A DNA stretch of 64,000 nt from Mactra quadrangularis (Eukaryota > Mollusca > Bivalvia > Venerida > Mactridae): positions 40,201,917 through 40,265,916 of the forward strand of contig CM046298.1 in NCBI GenBank assembly GCA_025267735.1, read 5' to 3'. Position 1 is the first letter of the stretch. Each line of letters begins with the position of its first letter. Shown here in pieces: positions 47,481 through 58,600 of this stretch. Under the pieces are notes generated by a model that saw only the letters and a program-made list of their open reading frames with translations, was not told the origin of the DNA and made no database searches. The position numbers and the translations under genes are program-made.

Positions 47481-47630
47481 ATTCGCCAATTTTGGTGTAA
47501 GATCGATTTATATTTCACCGAGTGAGCTTAGAAAACATATTTTCACGAGTGGCGTAGCCACGAGTGAAAATGTCATTTTCTGAGCTCACAAGGTGAAATA
47601 TGAATCGATCTTACACCGAAATCGGCGAAT
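47481..47630. repeat. 150-bp long palindrome (intergenic)
   Basis: Arms of about 67 bp (ATTCGCCAATTTTGGTGTAA ... CACCGAAATCGGCGAAT) pair with about eight mismatches. The tip reads TTCA-CGAG-TGGC-GTA-GCCA-CGAG-TGAA. Same tip design as 5246-5389 and 18732-18870, but unrelated arms. Confidence 0.9.
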
Positions 47631-48077
47631 TTTCTGTTTCTTTCATGCTGTTCACCTGAAAAATGATGCAAGACTATCTAGATCTACATGTGCCAGTTCA
47701 TGGACAGACCGTATGACTCATTATTAATGTGATAGAGCGAAAATTAGTAGTTCCAGTGTGCATAATTTATTGTAATATAATCGTTCATTTCTTAAGACAC
47801 TACCCATCCAAATTTAATTAATCCATGTTTGTTACATTAAAGAAGTATGACGGAAAACAAAATCGTGTAACAGTTTCCTCACGCGGAAGGAGACAAATGT
47901 GTACTGCATGAACAGTCAATGTCAAGGTAAATGTGTTTACGTCTGAGTTGGTCTACGCGAATTTTAAATCAATACAGTTTTTATTGTGATGTCATATTAC
48001 GCGGTTAAACGGAAGGATTTAAACGATATTATCAAGCGACTGGAAAGTACATGTTTCACAATTATGATATGGATATA

Positions 48078-51000
48078 CAGCCGTTTCGCGTTAAGTTAAG
48101 CAATTGCAAAAATATCATGTCACATAGTATTTTTACTAAGAATATAGCATGGTTTATTACCAAATTTGTCATTTACCTAGGAGACATACGTCTTTACCGA
48201 AAACATATACATTTATAAACATAACCATTACTAGATGATAATTTTACTCAGCGGGAATGTTGCATATTCATCAAAATACCTTGTCCCACTGTTTGGGTCA
48301 ATTGATATTCAGATTTATTGTTGCCCTATTCTGCTCAAGGAATGAGAATTCTGACTTTCATCATAAAGCATACACATAGGCCAAACAACTGCAATAGTTT
48401 GAACTTCCACAACTTACATCATAAAAATATTTACGCATTGACTTTGCTGTCCCACAAATTCACGTGAATTACGTTACCATTTTCCACAGGCTTGCTGGCA
48501 TAATGTTCATTGCATAATATATATGTATTTATCTTCTGGGAACTACTCAATGTATGTAGCACACAATTGACAAATGAGATTGGTTGTTAATTAATTGTAT
48601 AATCCACACATCTCCTCAGAACAGTATTCACTCAATAAAACCTAGGTTTAGTGAATTACGTTACTAGCTGTTTTCATACACACTAACATTACCTATATCC
48701 ACTTACTAAATTCCATCTAAACTACCCTCTTATAAACTTAAGTAATAACCGAATGAATTAACATTGCCTTGATGCAATTAAATAAACAGCCCAATAAACA
48801 ATCGATTCGTGAATTACGTTATTGTGAATTACGTTACTGCAAATGTCAGTTAGTCGCCGAAATTAGGACCCAAGGTCAATTATAACAGGTTAAATTTACA
48901 GCAACACCTAAGAACGTTGAGGTATCAATATTTTGAAAGTTTTTGAAGAAGGAAATTGCATAAGTAAGAGACTTTTACGAATATTTTATGATGAATGTGA
49001 GTCGTGTATGTTTCTTAAATAGTTTCATCATACAAGTGCATAATAGATAAATCAGTTTTGTATCAGTTGTTTTTTCTGGGGCATTATTTTAGTTACACAG
49101 TAACAATTATTTTGTATTGTTCATATGTCCATGCTAGACACACATTTTAAATGGTAACGTAATTCACAGAGCGGTAACGTAATTCACAATCCCTCTAATT
49201 TTGTTTGGCCAGTGGGTAAAAGCAATGTTTAGATGCAAAGGGCATAGAGAGATTGAAGAAAGCCAAAATATGGCTAAAGCTACTTGAAAAGAGAAAATTA
49301 ATTGAATTAAAACTTTAAAACATTTTAAAAACTAACAACCAATATAGGTCCAAAAATATATTAAATGAGACAAAAATGTATCCGATTATGGACCCATACA
49401 ATATATAAAAACAAAAACCAAAGGAGGCGCATGACGATAAAAGGCAAAGTTGCAGATCGTTGTAACACTAATCTAAATGTAGCGATAATTGATTATAAGG
49501 CAGATGGATTATGCGATTTAATTAAAATGGTAGCAGTGCCCAATTCCTTTTATGTAGAGGAGATATTCTGACATGGTAGTAAACATGAAGTTCACAGAGA
49601 GAACGGGTAGCTGGAGAACTACATGTTCTGTGAAGAAGGCAGACAAGAAGATAGAGAATCTAGATGTAAAATTGTCCGTGCTACAGTTCAAATTTATCAA
49701 CACTTGACGCAAGAGACAACCAGCGGTGCAAACTTGTGGGCAGACATACTGTGGGCTAAGATACTGTTATGTATATTCTATGTATAAGAACGTTGGTAAT
49801 AATTACAATAATAATTACATGTAGGCAATAAAATATGTTATATCTAAATTGGTGATTATGTGGAGAGAGAAAACCATGCACTTGTCTTTACAATAAGAAG
49901 TTACATCATCGTTACTCAACGCTGACGTCGGAATGCTTCAAGTTCAATATACTAGAAGTGTTGAAACATGTTACATGTAAACTTATTTTTCATGCATCAA
50001 ATATATTTTTTAAAGCTTCAAATCAATCTTGACAAGGAATATTGAGTGATGTTCTTTTACGTTTAGTCCCATGAAACAGAAATAAATCATGTATAAACTG
50101 CAGGCTTCCAATTATGCCTCGTATGTAAAATATGAAAATATTTCATATAACAGAAAATATGCCCCTCCATTTAAATCATTGTTAACAGTTTGGAAAGTTG
50201 TGTTTGCAAACTCGTTAACTAATAATAAATTATACATAATGACCAATAAGTTAGTTTTCATCATTGGCAGAACAAGGAATTCTCTATTGTTAAATTAAGT
50301 TAGAGTGTCAGCAATATAGAACATTTTCAAACATGAAAGAAGTTTTGTACAAATATATTGTGAATTACGTTACCGTTCTTTTCTTAAATTAGCTACATTA
50401 TGGTTCTCCATGATATGTCCTTTTACAGCTTTATCAAGTATTTACTACGTATTCAGTATTGTAGACATTTATTTGTTATCACAGCTTGCGTATTAATCAT
50501 TTTGCAATGTATTTTAAAAGGCATTTTGAAATTTTAAGGTTTCAATTGAATAAAAGCCCGAAGTCATCCAATCTACTGCTTAAAATCTAAAAATTAGCAC
50601 AAATGAACTATACACTAAAGAGATTTTTCCATTTTATATCTCTAGTTAACAGTATTTACTTTTATAGATTCACGCCATATAAAATAAAATTTATGTGAAT
50701 TACGTTACTATTAGTACATATAAATACACACTGTTGTACTACACTATCCTTTCAATATTTTGACACCGTAGTTTGAATACTTTTAGGAAAGGGTATGACA
50801 TTTTGTATCGATATTTCAATGTTAAAGTATGTCATGCTTATCATTATCTATACTTTTTGACAGGGAAAGGACTTTTTCTAAAAGAAAAAAGCCAATAAAA
50901 TAGTCTATAATCTATTTGTTTCGTCCTTATAATGTTTGATATACATATTTGTTCGTGTTATGTGTTGGTTGTTTGATAGGTAGAAATGATCAATGAATTG

Positions 51001-51279
51001 AAAAAAACTCATCATCGGTGTCACACATGGTTTGTATTTTAATTTTAGACAGTGTTAATAATTGATTCACTACAGTAACGTAATTCACGGATAAGAATTA
51101 CCAGGTAAAACTCATCACAAATGTTTACTTATTAACGAACTTGTTATTAAAAAAACTTCTGATTTTAAGTCCGTGAAAGGTTGAAGTTTACATTTTTAAA
51201 CAAACTTTTTGTGTGCTGCAACATAAATTTCATGTGACATATTTTCTCAATAATTGCTTAACTTAACGCGAAACGGCTG
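48078..51279. mobile_element. 3.2-kb TIR element with subterminal GTGAATTACGTTAC repeats
   Basis: The ends are perfect 28-bp inverted repeats starting CAGCCGTTTCGCGTTAAG (48078-48105 and 51252-51279), with ATA on each outer side. Inside, the 14-mer GTGAATTACGTTAC occurs nine times in both orientations (one copy with a last-base change). No transposase-like reading frame is visible, so it looks non-autonomous. Confidence 0.85.
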
Positions 51280-52140
51280 ATAAGGATAATGTAAGGAAAC
51301 ACATAGAATCTAGATCTACGCGCTGAAGGGATGTTTCAGTGATTTGTCAAAATGGCGAAGACTCAAGAAAGCCGATGATTTTTAGCCAGTTCATTATATC
51401 TAATTTATGCACAGATTGGCTTGGATTTATACTAGCCAACCTTTGTATTTACCGTATAATGACTGGATATTCGTCAAATGAATCAACGAATGGAATCCAA
51501 TGGCAATGCACACGATGCAGCTTTGATACAGTCAACGTTCAGACATGTTTGAGTTTTTCCTCGCTGGATTTGAATGGTGACGTAAGTTATTCTAAGATTT
51601 GTAATGAATTTTCTCATGAAAACCTGTATCAGACTATTCATTAAAAGCGCGAAACTCTCGCATTTGACCCCAATTATGTACAAAAAATCTCTATTATGCA
51701 GTCGCGTGATTGCCGTGTAATCTGGACTGAGCTGTGTCGACTAAATTTGTAGACTTTCGTTTTAAAAATTAGTTAGCAACAGGATATGTTGGATTTGTTT
51801 ATATCATCTCCTGCTTTAGCATCAACTAATGCATTTGTCACCATTGAACTCGCTTATATGATGTTTGAAAAAGCTCTAGCTTGTCTGTCTCCCTTGAAAA
51901 AAGTAGTCCGTCATTTTTTATATTTTCACCGTAGTGAAAATATAAACCGATATTTTCATCGTTTATTTTCATCGTATAACACAGCATTTCATCGTAAAGC
52001 ATGAAAGAAAATAGGTTATAAATAGATAAAATGGTAGCATTCAATTATTGAACATGTGTACATAAAAACAAATTTATGAGGTAACTGTTGATCTTGGCCA
52101 AGGCCTAAAAACTGCCTTAAAATATAATTTGGATAGTAAT
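51280..52140. other. intergenic DNA with a small palindrome, no gene seen
   Basis: TATATTTTCAC-CGTA-GTGAAAATATA at 51919-51944 is a perfect 11-bp-arm hairpin. Further TTTTCATCG words follow it. Open frames here show no recognisable domain. Confidence 0.4.
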
Positions 52141-52149
52141 AAAGAAATA

Positions 52150-53110
52150 GAACAACAGTACAGAACAGAACAGAACATATACTTTATTATACCCAGGTGT
52201 ACACAGCATGGGACTGTAAAGAACCAGAAAAGTGCGACAAATAAGAAATGTTTTAAAAAAAAGGACTCTATACAAATTAGATTTGAAAAGAACTGATCAA
52301 CAATTATCTCATAATTACACAAAGTAATTTGATTGTTATGACTAGCAATACAAACAGTATATAAAACAATACAAGCCATGCCAAGGGTTGTCTTGACCCT
52401 TCAATGATATATCTAAGCAGTAAGTAACTAGCAAACTGAAAGACAAATACTAATATAGCTTAAATATAAGGCAATGTATATAATATCAGGTGATAACAAG
52501 CATCAATAAGCATAATTAATGTGTAAGCATAATATAGCACTAAAGTAAGTGGTTAGCATTACGTTGAAATAATACATAAAACGTGATAGATAATAATAGT
52601 ATTAATAATGTTACTTGCCAACCAGTATGTGTGCCCTCCTACCCGTCACACGCAGAACAGTGACATTCGGGTCCATTCCAACTGTCAATCAGGGATTTGA
52701 ATTGTCTGTAAGATGAACACTGTCTGAATGCGTCCGGCAGTGAGTTCCACATCCTGTCCGCCGAGTAGCGAAAAGAGATTCTACCATACCTCTCTGTTCT
52801 AGGCTGTGGGATTTCTACACATTTAGTATAATATTATCTAAAATTATATTTAGACTTTTTGTAAGTAACTAGATCATGAAGATAAGTGGACCCTTGTTTA
52901 TTTAATATCTTAAAGTTTCTATTGCAACATATTTTATTCTTCGTACTTTAAGAGATGTGAGTCCAGCATACAGTAACAGAGAATAGTATGAGCTAGTGTA
53001 ATCATCATATATAAAACGCAACGCTCTTTCTTGCAGCTTTTCAATATTTTTTGTAGTGGATTCTCCAGTAAAATGCCATGTTAGAGGACATGTAGTTACA
53101 TCCAAAACCA
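52150..53110 (-). pseudogene. 5'-truncated, broken non-LTR retrotransposon (LINE) 3' end
   Basis: On the - strand, residues such as TKNIEKLQERALRFIYDDYTSSY and, further on, MWNSLPDAFRQCSS, FKSLIDSW and CHCSAC match the C-terminal end of LINE polyproteins. The coding remnant runs from about 53110 to a stop at 52641-52639. A one-base loss near 52910 shifts the frame and an internal stop lies near 52840. The 3' end carries (TGTTC)n-like repeats near 52150-52170. Dead copy. Confidence 0.85.
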
Positions 53111-53111
53111 A

Positions 53112-53245
53112 CCCTGTTGTTTCTTTGTGCAAGAAACTTTATCCTACTAGCTCAGTATTGGGGGCTAAGAAACGGACTCAAAAGTGAATAATCTGAGTTG
53201 TAAAGACTTATTTCTCAATCGAGCTAAGACTGCTACACCCTTATT
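53112..53245. repeat. interspersed repeat shared with 62306-62430
   Basis: AAGAAACTTTATCCTACTA, then GGGGGCTAAGAAACGG, CAAAAGTGAATAATCTG and CTCAATCGAGCTAA recur in order near 62330. Family unknown; it abuts the LINE remnant. Confidence 0.6.
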
Positions 53246-53297
53246 CACTGGTGTTGTACATGTATCAGCTTTGTCGATACTTATCGACAGGAGTGTC

Positions 53298-54361
53298 AGA
53301 CGATCCGTCCCCAGTCACATCCGTCCTTAGACGATCCGTCCTTGGACTAAAGTCTAAAGGATGTTAGGATGACTCGTCCCATTATGTGTATAGCACAATG
53401 AGTATTATTAATACGACCTGATATAAGATATGTATATTCTGTGTTTATTCTTTTATTTTTACATTATTATGCATATTCTTTTAATTTCAGACAAAATTAC
53501 GACACAATTTAATTTCATAAACATGGGCTACTGGAATGAAGATTGATTACTATGCATTGTTGAATAAAGATGTATTTTAATCAACGTGATTGATACAAAA
53601 ATAATTCATTGTTCCAAATTGAAAAATAAAATGTAAACAATAGACTATTGATTTATATTAACAAATAATGTTTGTTTCGAGTATTCTTGTGTAATTAAGT
53701 GTATGTTGTGTTCTGTTCTGTTCAATTATATATTTTTTATTGTTTTCAACAAAAATAAATGGATTTATATGTGAAAATCAATATGCATTTACAAAAAATC
53801 CGTTTTATTACGTTTGATGTTTTATTTTTAGCAACTGTATGTTAGAATAAGTTTATTGTCTGAACCCGACAATAATTAACAGAGATACCAAACTTCACCT
53901 ATCATTTTTATTAAATGATAATTAATATAAGAATTGAAGATGTTTGTAAAGTGTAAAACATTTAAAATCCTAAACGTTAGATACTAAACATTTGACCATT
54001 TATGAATAAGAATATTTTAGCGGGAAACTTGGACACGGCACGTGCAAGGTGAATTCATAGTATAAGTAATACAAAAATAAATAGTACTTTAATTGAATCT
54101 AAATATATTGTTCACGTATAACATTTGAAATGCTGAACGTTAGATACTTAACATTTGACCATTTATGAATAAATATTGGCAAAATCTCACCAAAAGATGA
54201 ATATCTGTACATAAATATTCGTATAAATCAATTCCCGTATACACTTTTAAAAAATGGGGACGAACCGTCTAAACTCTGATATTTTGGGGACGGATCGTCC
54301 AAGGACGAATGTGACTTGGTTCGGATCGTCTAGAGGGAGAATAGTCTTGGGGACGGATCTT
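53298..54361. mobile_element. 1.06-kb element with GATCCGTCC inverted subterminal repeats
   Basis: The left end has CGATCCGTCCCCAGTCACAT and two more CCGTCC units. The right end (54255-54361) has the inverse, with ATGTGACTTGGTTCGGATCG and GGGGACGGATC. Between them, AACGTTAGATACT and AACATTTGACCATTTATG occur twice about 163 bp apart (53968 and 54133). Non-coding. Confidence 0.75.
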
Positions 54362-54429
54362 CTACTTCTACTTCTACTTCTAAGAGAATACTGCACTCCC
54401 TCATTACTTTGAGGATTATGTGCAGGCGC

Positions 54430-55530
54430 TGGCAAATTTAAAATTTGGGTAAAAAAATTAAAAATAAAACAGACTTAGTGATCACTTATTTACAGTGATA
54501 AACAAGAAATATAATATAATACAGTGTTACTTTAAAACTTTGTACATAATGATAGCTGATTAATTAATGTTCATGGTTGATAGTACGACAGGGACAGTGA
54601 CAATCAGTTTAAATCCGCCAAGTGTGGTTGCTTGGTGTGCAGCAGCTGGCAACTTATTCCACTGAATTACAGTTCTTGGAAAGTATGAATATTTATACGA
54701 GTCTTTGGATGTGCTAATATGTTTAAAAGAATGGAGATGGCTGCTGTTGCCTTGTCTTGTTTTTGATGTGTTGGGTATAAGTAAGGTAGGGTCAGGGTGT
54801 ATAGCAATAAGATTATAGACAATTTTATAGAATATTATAAGTCGAGCCTTTGTTCTTCTAGTTTCTAGAGTTGGCCATTTTAAGTTAGAGATCATGTCTG
54901 AGACAGAACTTGTATTGTGAAAACGATTAGTTACAAACCTTGCCGACCTTCTTTGAACTTTTTCAATTTGATTTGTTTGAATTTTGGTAAATGGGTCCCA
55001 AACACTGGATGAATATTCTAGCTTTGGTCTTACTATGGCTTTATATGCATGTTCTTTAACCTTGGGAGAATTTCTACGAAGGAATCCAAGATATTGGTTT
55101 GCTTTTTTGTTATGGTATTGATATGTTTATCCCATTTAAGATTATTTTGTAATGTGACACCTGCGTATTTTGCAGAGTTAACATTTTCAAGAATATGATT
55201 ATGGAGTTTGTAATTGAATTTGATTGGGTTCTTTTTCTGTGTTATACTGAGAATATTGCATTATCAGGATGGAACTGCATTAGCCAGTCATTTTCCCATT
55301 TGCCTGCAGCTTCCAGATCCTGTTGTAAAAGTTTGCTGTCATTTATGTTGTGAATTTCTCTATAAATAATACTGTCATCTGTAAAGAGTCTTAATGTGCT
55401 GTGTTTGATGTATTCAGATAGGTCATTGATGTAAATGAGAAAAGGATCGTCTGTATACCATCGACAGTATGGTAGTGGTTTAAACGCGGTAATGTCTATA
55501 AATAGTAACACGTCAAGCGTTGGTATTTAG
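54430..55530 (-). pseudogene. 5'-truncated LINE with reverse transcriptase remnant
   Basis: On the - strand, 55511-55242 encodes part of a reverse transcriptase (INDLSEYIKHSTLRLFTDD, where FTDD stands for the usual FADD). Then, in shifted frames, come LGFLRRNSP, AYKAIVRPKLEYSSSVWDPF and VQRRSARFV. At 54895-54560 there is LKWPTLETRRTKARLIIFYKI...FPRTVIQWNKLP. This is the usual order for the C-terminal half of non-LTR retrotransposons. Frameshifts break it and the N-terminal part is missing. Confidence 0.9.
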
Positions 55531-55641
55531 ACTTGTTTAATCGCCACGGACTGCGCAGAGAGAGACGTAGATCGTGAAACGCCCGTACATAATTGACGTA
55601 GTATTTATGTTGTTTCGACTCGTCAAGTTGTAACCTTGACG

Positions 55642-58600
55642 ATGTCGACTAAGGAAGAACATTATTTAGCGATTTGTGAACTTCCGGCTTGCGTCCGAAA
55701 AGATGAGATTGTAGACTTGCTAAAAAAACAGCTGAACTTGAGAGGAGAAATTTTGGACGCGGAAGAGGTGCCCGGAATCGAAGCAGACAAAGAATTAACT
55801 AGATGGGTTTGTCTTCTACAATCAGCCGAAGGTATGTTTTAAGGAATTCAGCTATCATATAACAGTAATATCATTACATTAATATTGCTTGTTAAAAAAT
55901 AATTACTGAATTAGTTTCCTACTTTCGGTTTCAACAAATCGAAAGTAGATTGCTGAAAATTGACTTCCGCCCAGCAATGGTTGTGAAATTTCATCGATTT
56001 CTGCTTAAATAGTATTAAAAAATGTGCCTTAGCATTCGAAATCATTACATGTAAATAACATTTACAAATGTAATCAATGTATCGATATTTATAAAATTAG
56101 TTGTACCAATAATTTATACTTAGGCCAAAAAAACGGGACTGCCACTTTCGGTTTCAATCACAGGTGACAGACTCAATTTTTCCTTATTAAAGTATATATT
56201 TGTGATTTCAATTAAGTGATATAAGTATAACTTTACTTTAATGAATTCAAATCAATGGTTATCTTGTCAACAATTAAATTTCAATATTGATTTGTTGTTA
56301 ATCAGACTCACTTGGTAATAGTTCCCGTGTATAAGTAATAATTTTTCTTGCAAAGAGAAAAATAAATATTGATTAATTAACTTAAATATTTTTGTTATAA
56401 ATTTAAGATAAATTATATTGATATAAGAAAAAAAATTGTTTTGTTTGTGCAATATCTTTTTTTTATTTAGGTTTCTAAGAACAGATTAACATTGTTTATA
56501 ACAAGTATGTTCATGTTAAGTACTGAAAATTGACCTCATTTATTAAATTATGGTATATTTTTTATTTTATTTTTTATGATACAAATACACATGTACATGG
56601 TCATATGATTTTTATATACAATGTTTATTTTGTAGTATCAATTTGATATACAATATAGCTTTTTGTTGATAAGTAGATTATTTTTTAGATAAAATGAAGT
56701 AAATAGGTCAGTATGTTATCTACCTCATTTTCGGAAAACCTAATCTTAGTTGAATCTAAAATTAGAATGCTAAAAATAGAATTCTGGGAAATACATTGAA
56801 GGTGAAAATTTTTTGAAAACAAACAAATTAGTTCAAAACTGTAATGTCTTAAATTTAGGAAAAATCTATATGTAAAGATATAGTTTTGATATATTTTGGA
56901 AATATTTTGTTTTCAAAGTTCAGAATTTGGGGTTCTACATATTAATTGCAGATACTACCTATCTAATCAATTGTTGATCAGGGGCGGATCCAGGATATTT
57001 TTCTAGGGATGGTCCAAACTTTTCTAGAGGAGGGGGGGGGGGTCCGACCGAACCTCAAACTTTATACACATTTTGCTGAAAAAAATGCAACATAATGATA
57101 ATAAAAACTACATTACCATTACATATATGGATAGCACAGAGAAAGATTGCTTCATGCTACTTAAAATGACTTACAGGCAAGAAATACACTAATGGAGGGG
57201 AACATTTTCCAAATTCTAGGGGTGGGGGTCCAGACCCCCCCCTGACCCCCCCTGCTGATAATGCAGACAGCAGGAAAACACTGCTATAAAGAAAGCTGTA
57301 AAGGTTACTGCAAAAATCCTGAGATTTTTTCATGAATTATAATTTCCAAATGCTTAATTTGAAAAGAAAATGGTAGAAAATTATTTTTAATAATCCTGAT
57401 AATAGTCATTACAGATCTTTACTGAGTATTTCATAGCTCATATTTTATTTATTATTACTCTATATATATTTGAACTTAGTACTGTGCACCTAAATTTTAC
57501 TGATGTTTGTACAGTAAAGTTCCGCTAATAAGACCATCTGGCGGTCTTACAGAAAGTGGTCTTAATAGGCAGTCGGTCTTAATAGCGAACCCACCTATTT
57601 ATATATTGAGTATAACAGTTAGAAACCAAAATTTATTAACGTTGCCAGTGACTATTCATACAGTTAAAATGTCTTGTTAATGGTTACAATGTACAAACAA
57701 AAAATAAGAATACTCATGCTATTATTTCCAAACATATACATTTAACTTATAAATTTCAGACATTGCTATAATTTTTTTCTGGGTGGGGGGAGGTATTTTT
57801 TACTTTTTCTAGGGGGGTCCAAATGTTCGAACCACAACCACATTATACACTCTGCAGAATAATGCAACATATAAATAATAAAAAACTACATAACCATTAA
57901 ATCTATTTTAAGCATTGAGAAAAACTGCTTCATGCTACTTAAAATAACTTAAAGTCAAGAAATACACTTATAGACAAGTCCATTTATGAAATTCTCGGAG
58001 AATATCCATACCCCCTGACCCCACCCCCGCTAGATCCACCTATGCCTTTAATGATATTTTGTGAATTGATAATCTAACCAAGAAACTGACTTACAATATG
58101 ATTTCGTCACTGCCAAATTCACAAAGTCTGTACCGTCGCATGACTTTATACCCATCACGCTGTTCCGTATACTGGCGTTTATACCTGTCCGACACGACGC
58201 TATGTTTCATTTTAATTTTGGTAGTTATTTTAATTTTAACAAATTAAAATTATAATTGTTTGCAAAATAATCAGATAACTGGAACATATTTGCATATATG
58301 CAAAATGATGAGACAGATGACTTTTCACATAGATGTAAAGGAAATGCTACTTTCATTTTCTTTGTTAAGAACCCTCTGTAGAACGCTTACGTAAGCAGAC
58401 AAAACGCATTCTTAATTAATTTGAGTTTGATATATCTAACAAAAATATAGATTATCGCAGTCCATCTGTTTAACTTTATTTTTAATTAATCTTAAATTAT
58501 TAAAAAAAAAAAATTTGCGATGAAGATTAGTTGATTTTAGGGACTAAGGGACTTGAGGGTTGTTCCACTTCACCAAACATTTGCAATCATTGACAATTAC

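Noticed and set aside
49365..49571. 68-codon frame within the 3.2-kb TIR element as a transposase
   Set aside because: Too short and without catalytic or DNA-binding motifs.
48464..51088. CRISPR-like or regulatory site array (GTGAATTACGTTAC)
   Set aside because: Copies are unevenly spaced, in both orientations, and confined between perfect TIRs, which fits transposase sites better.
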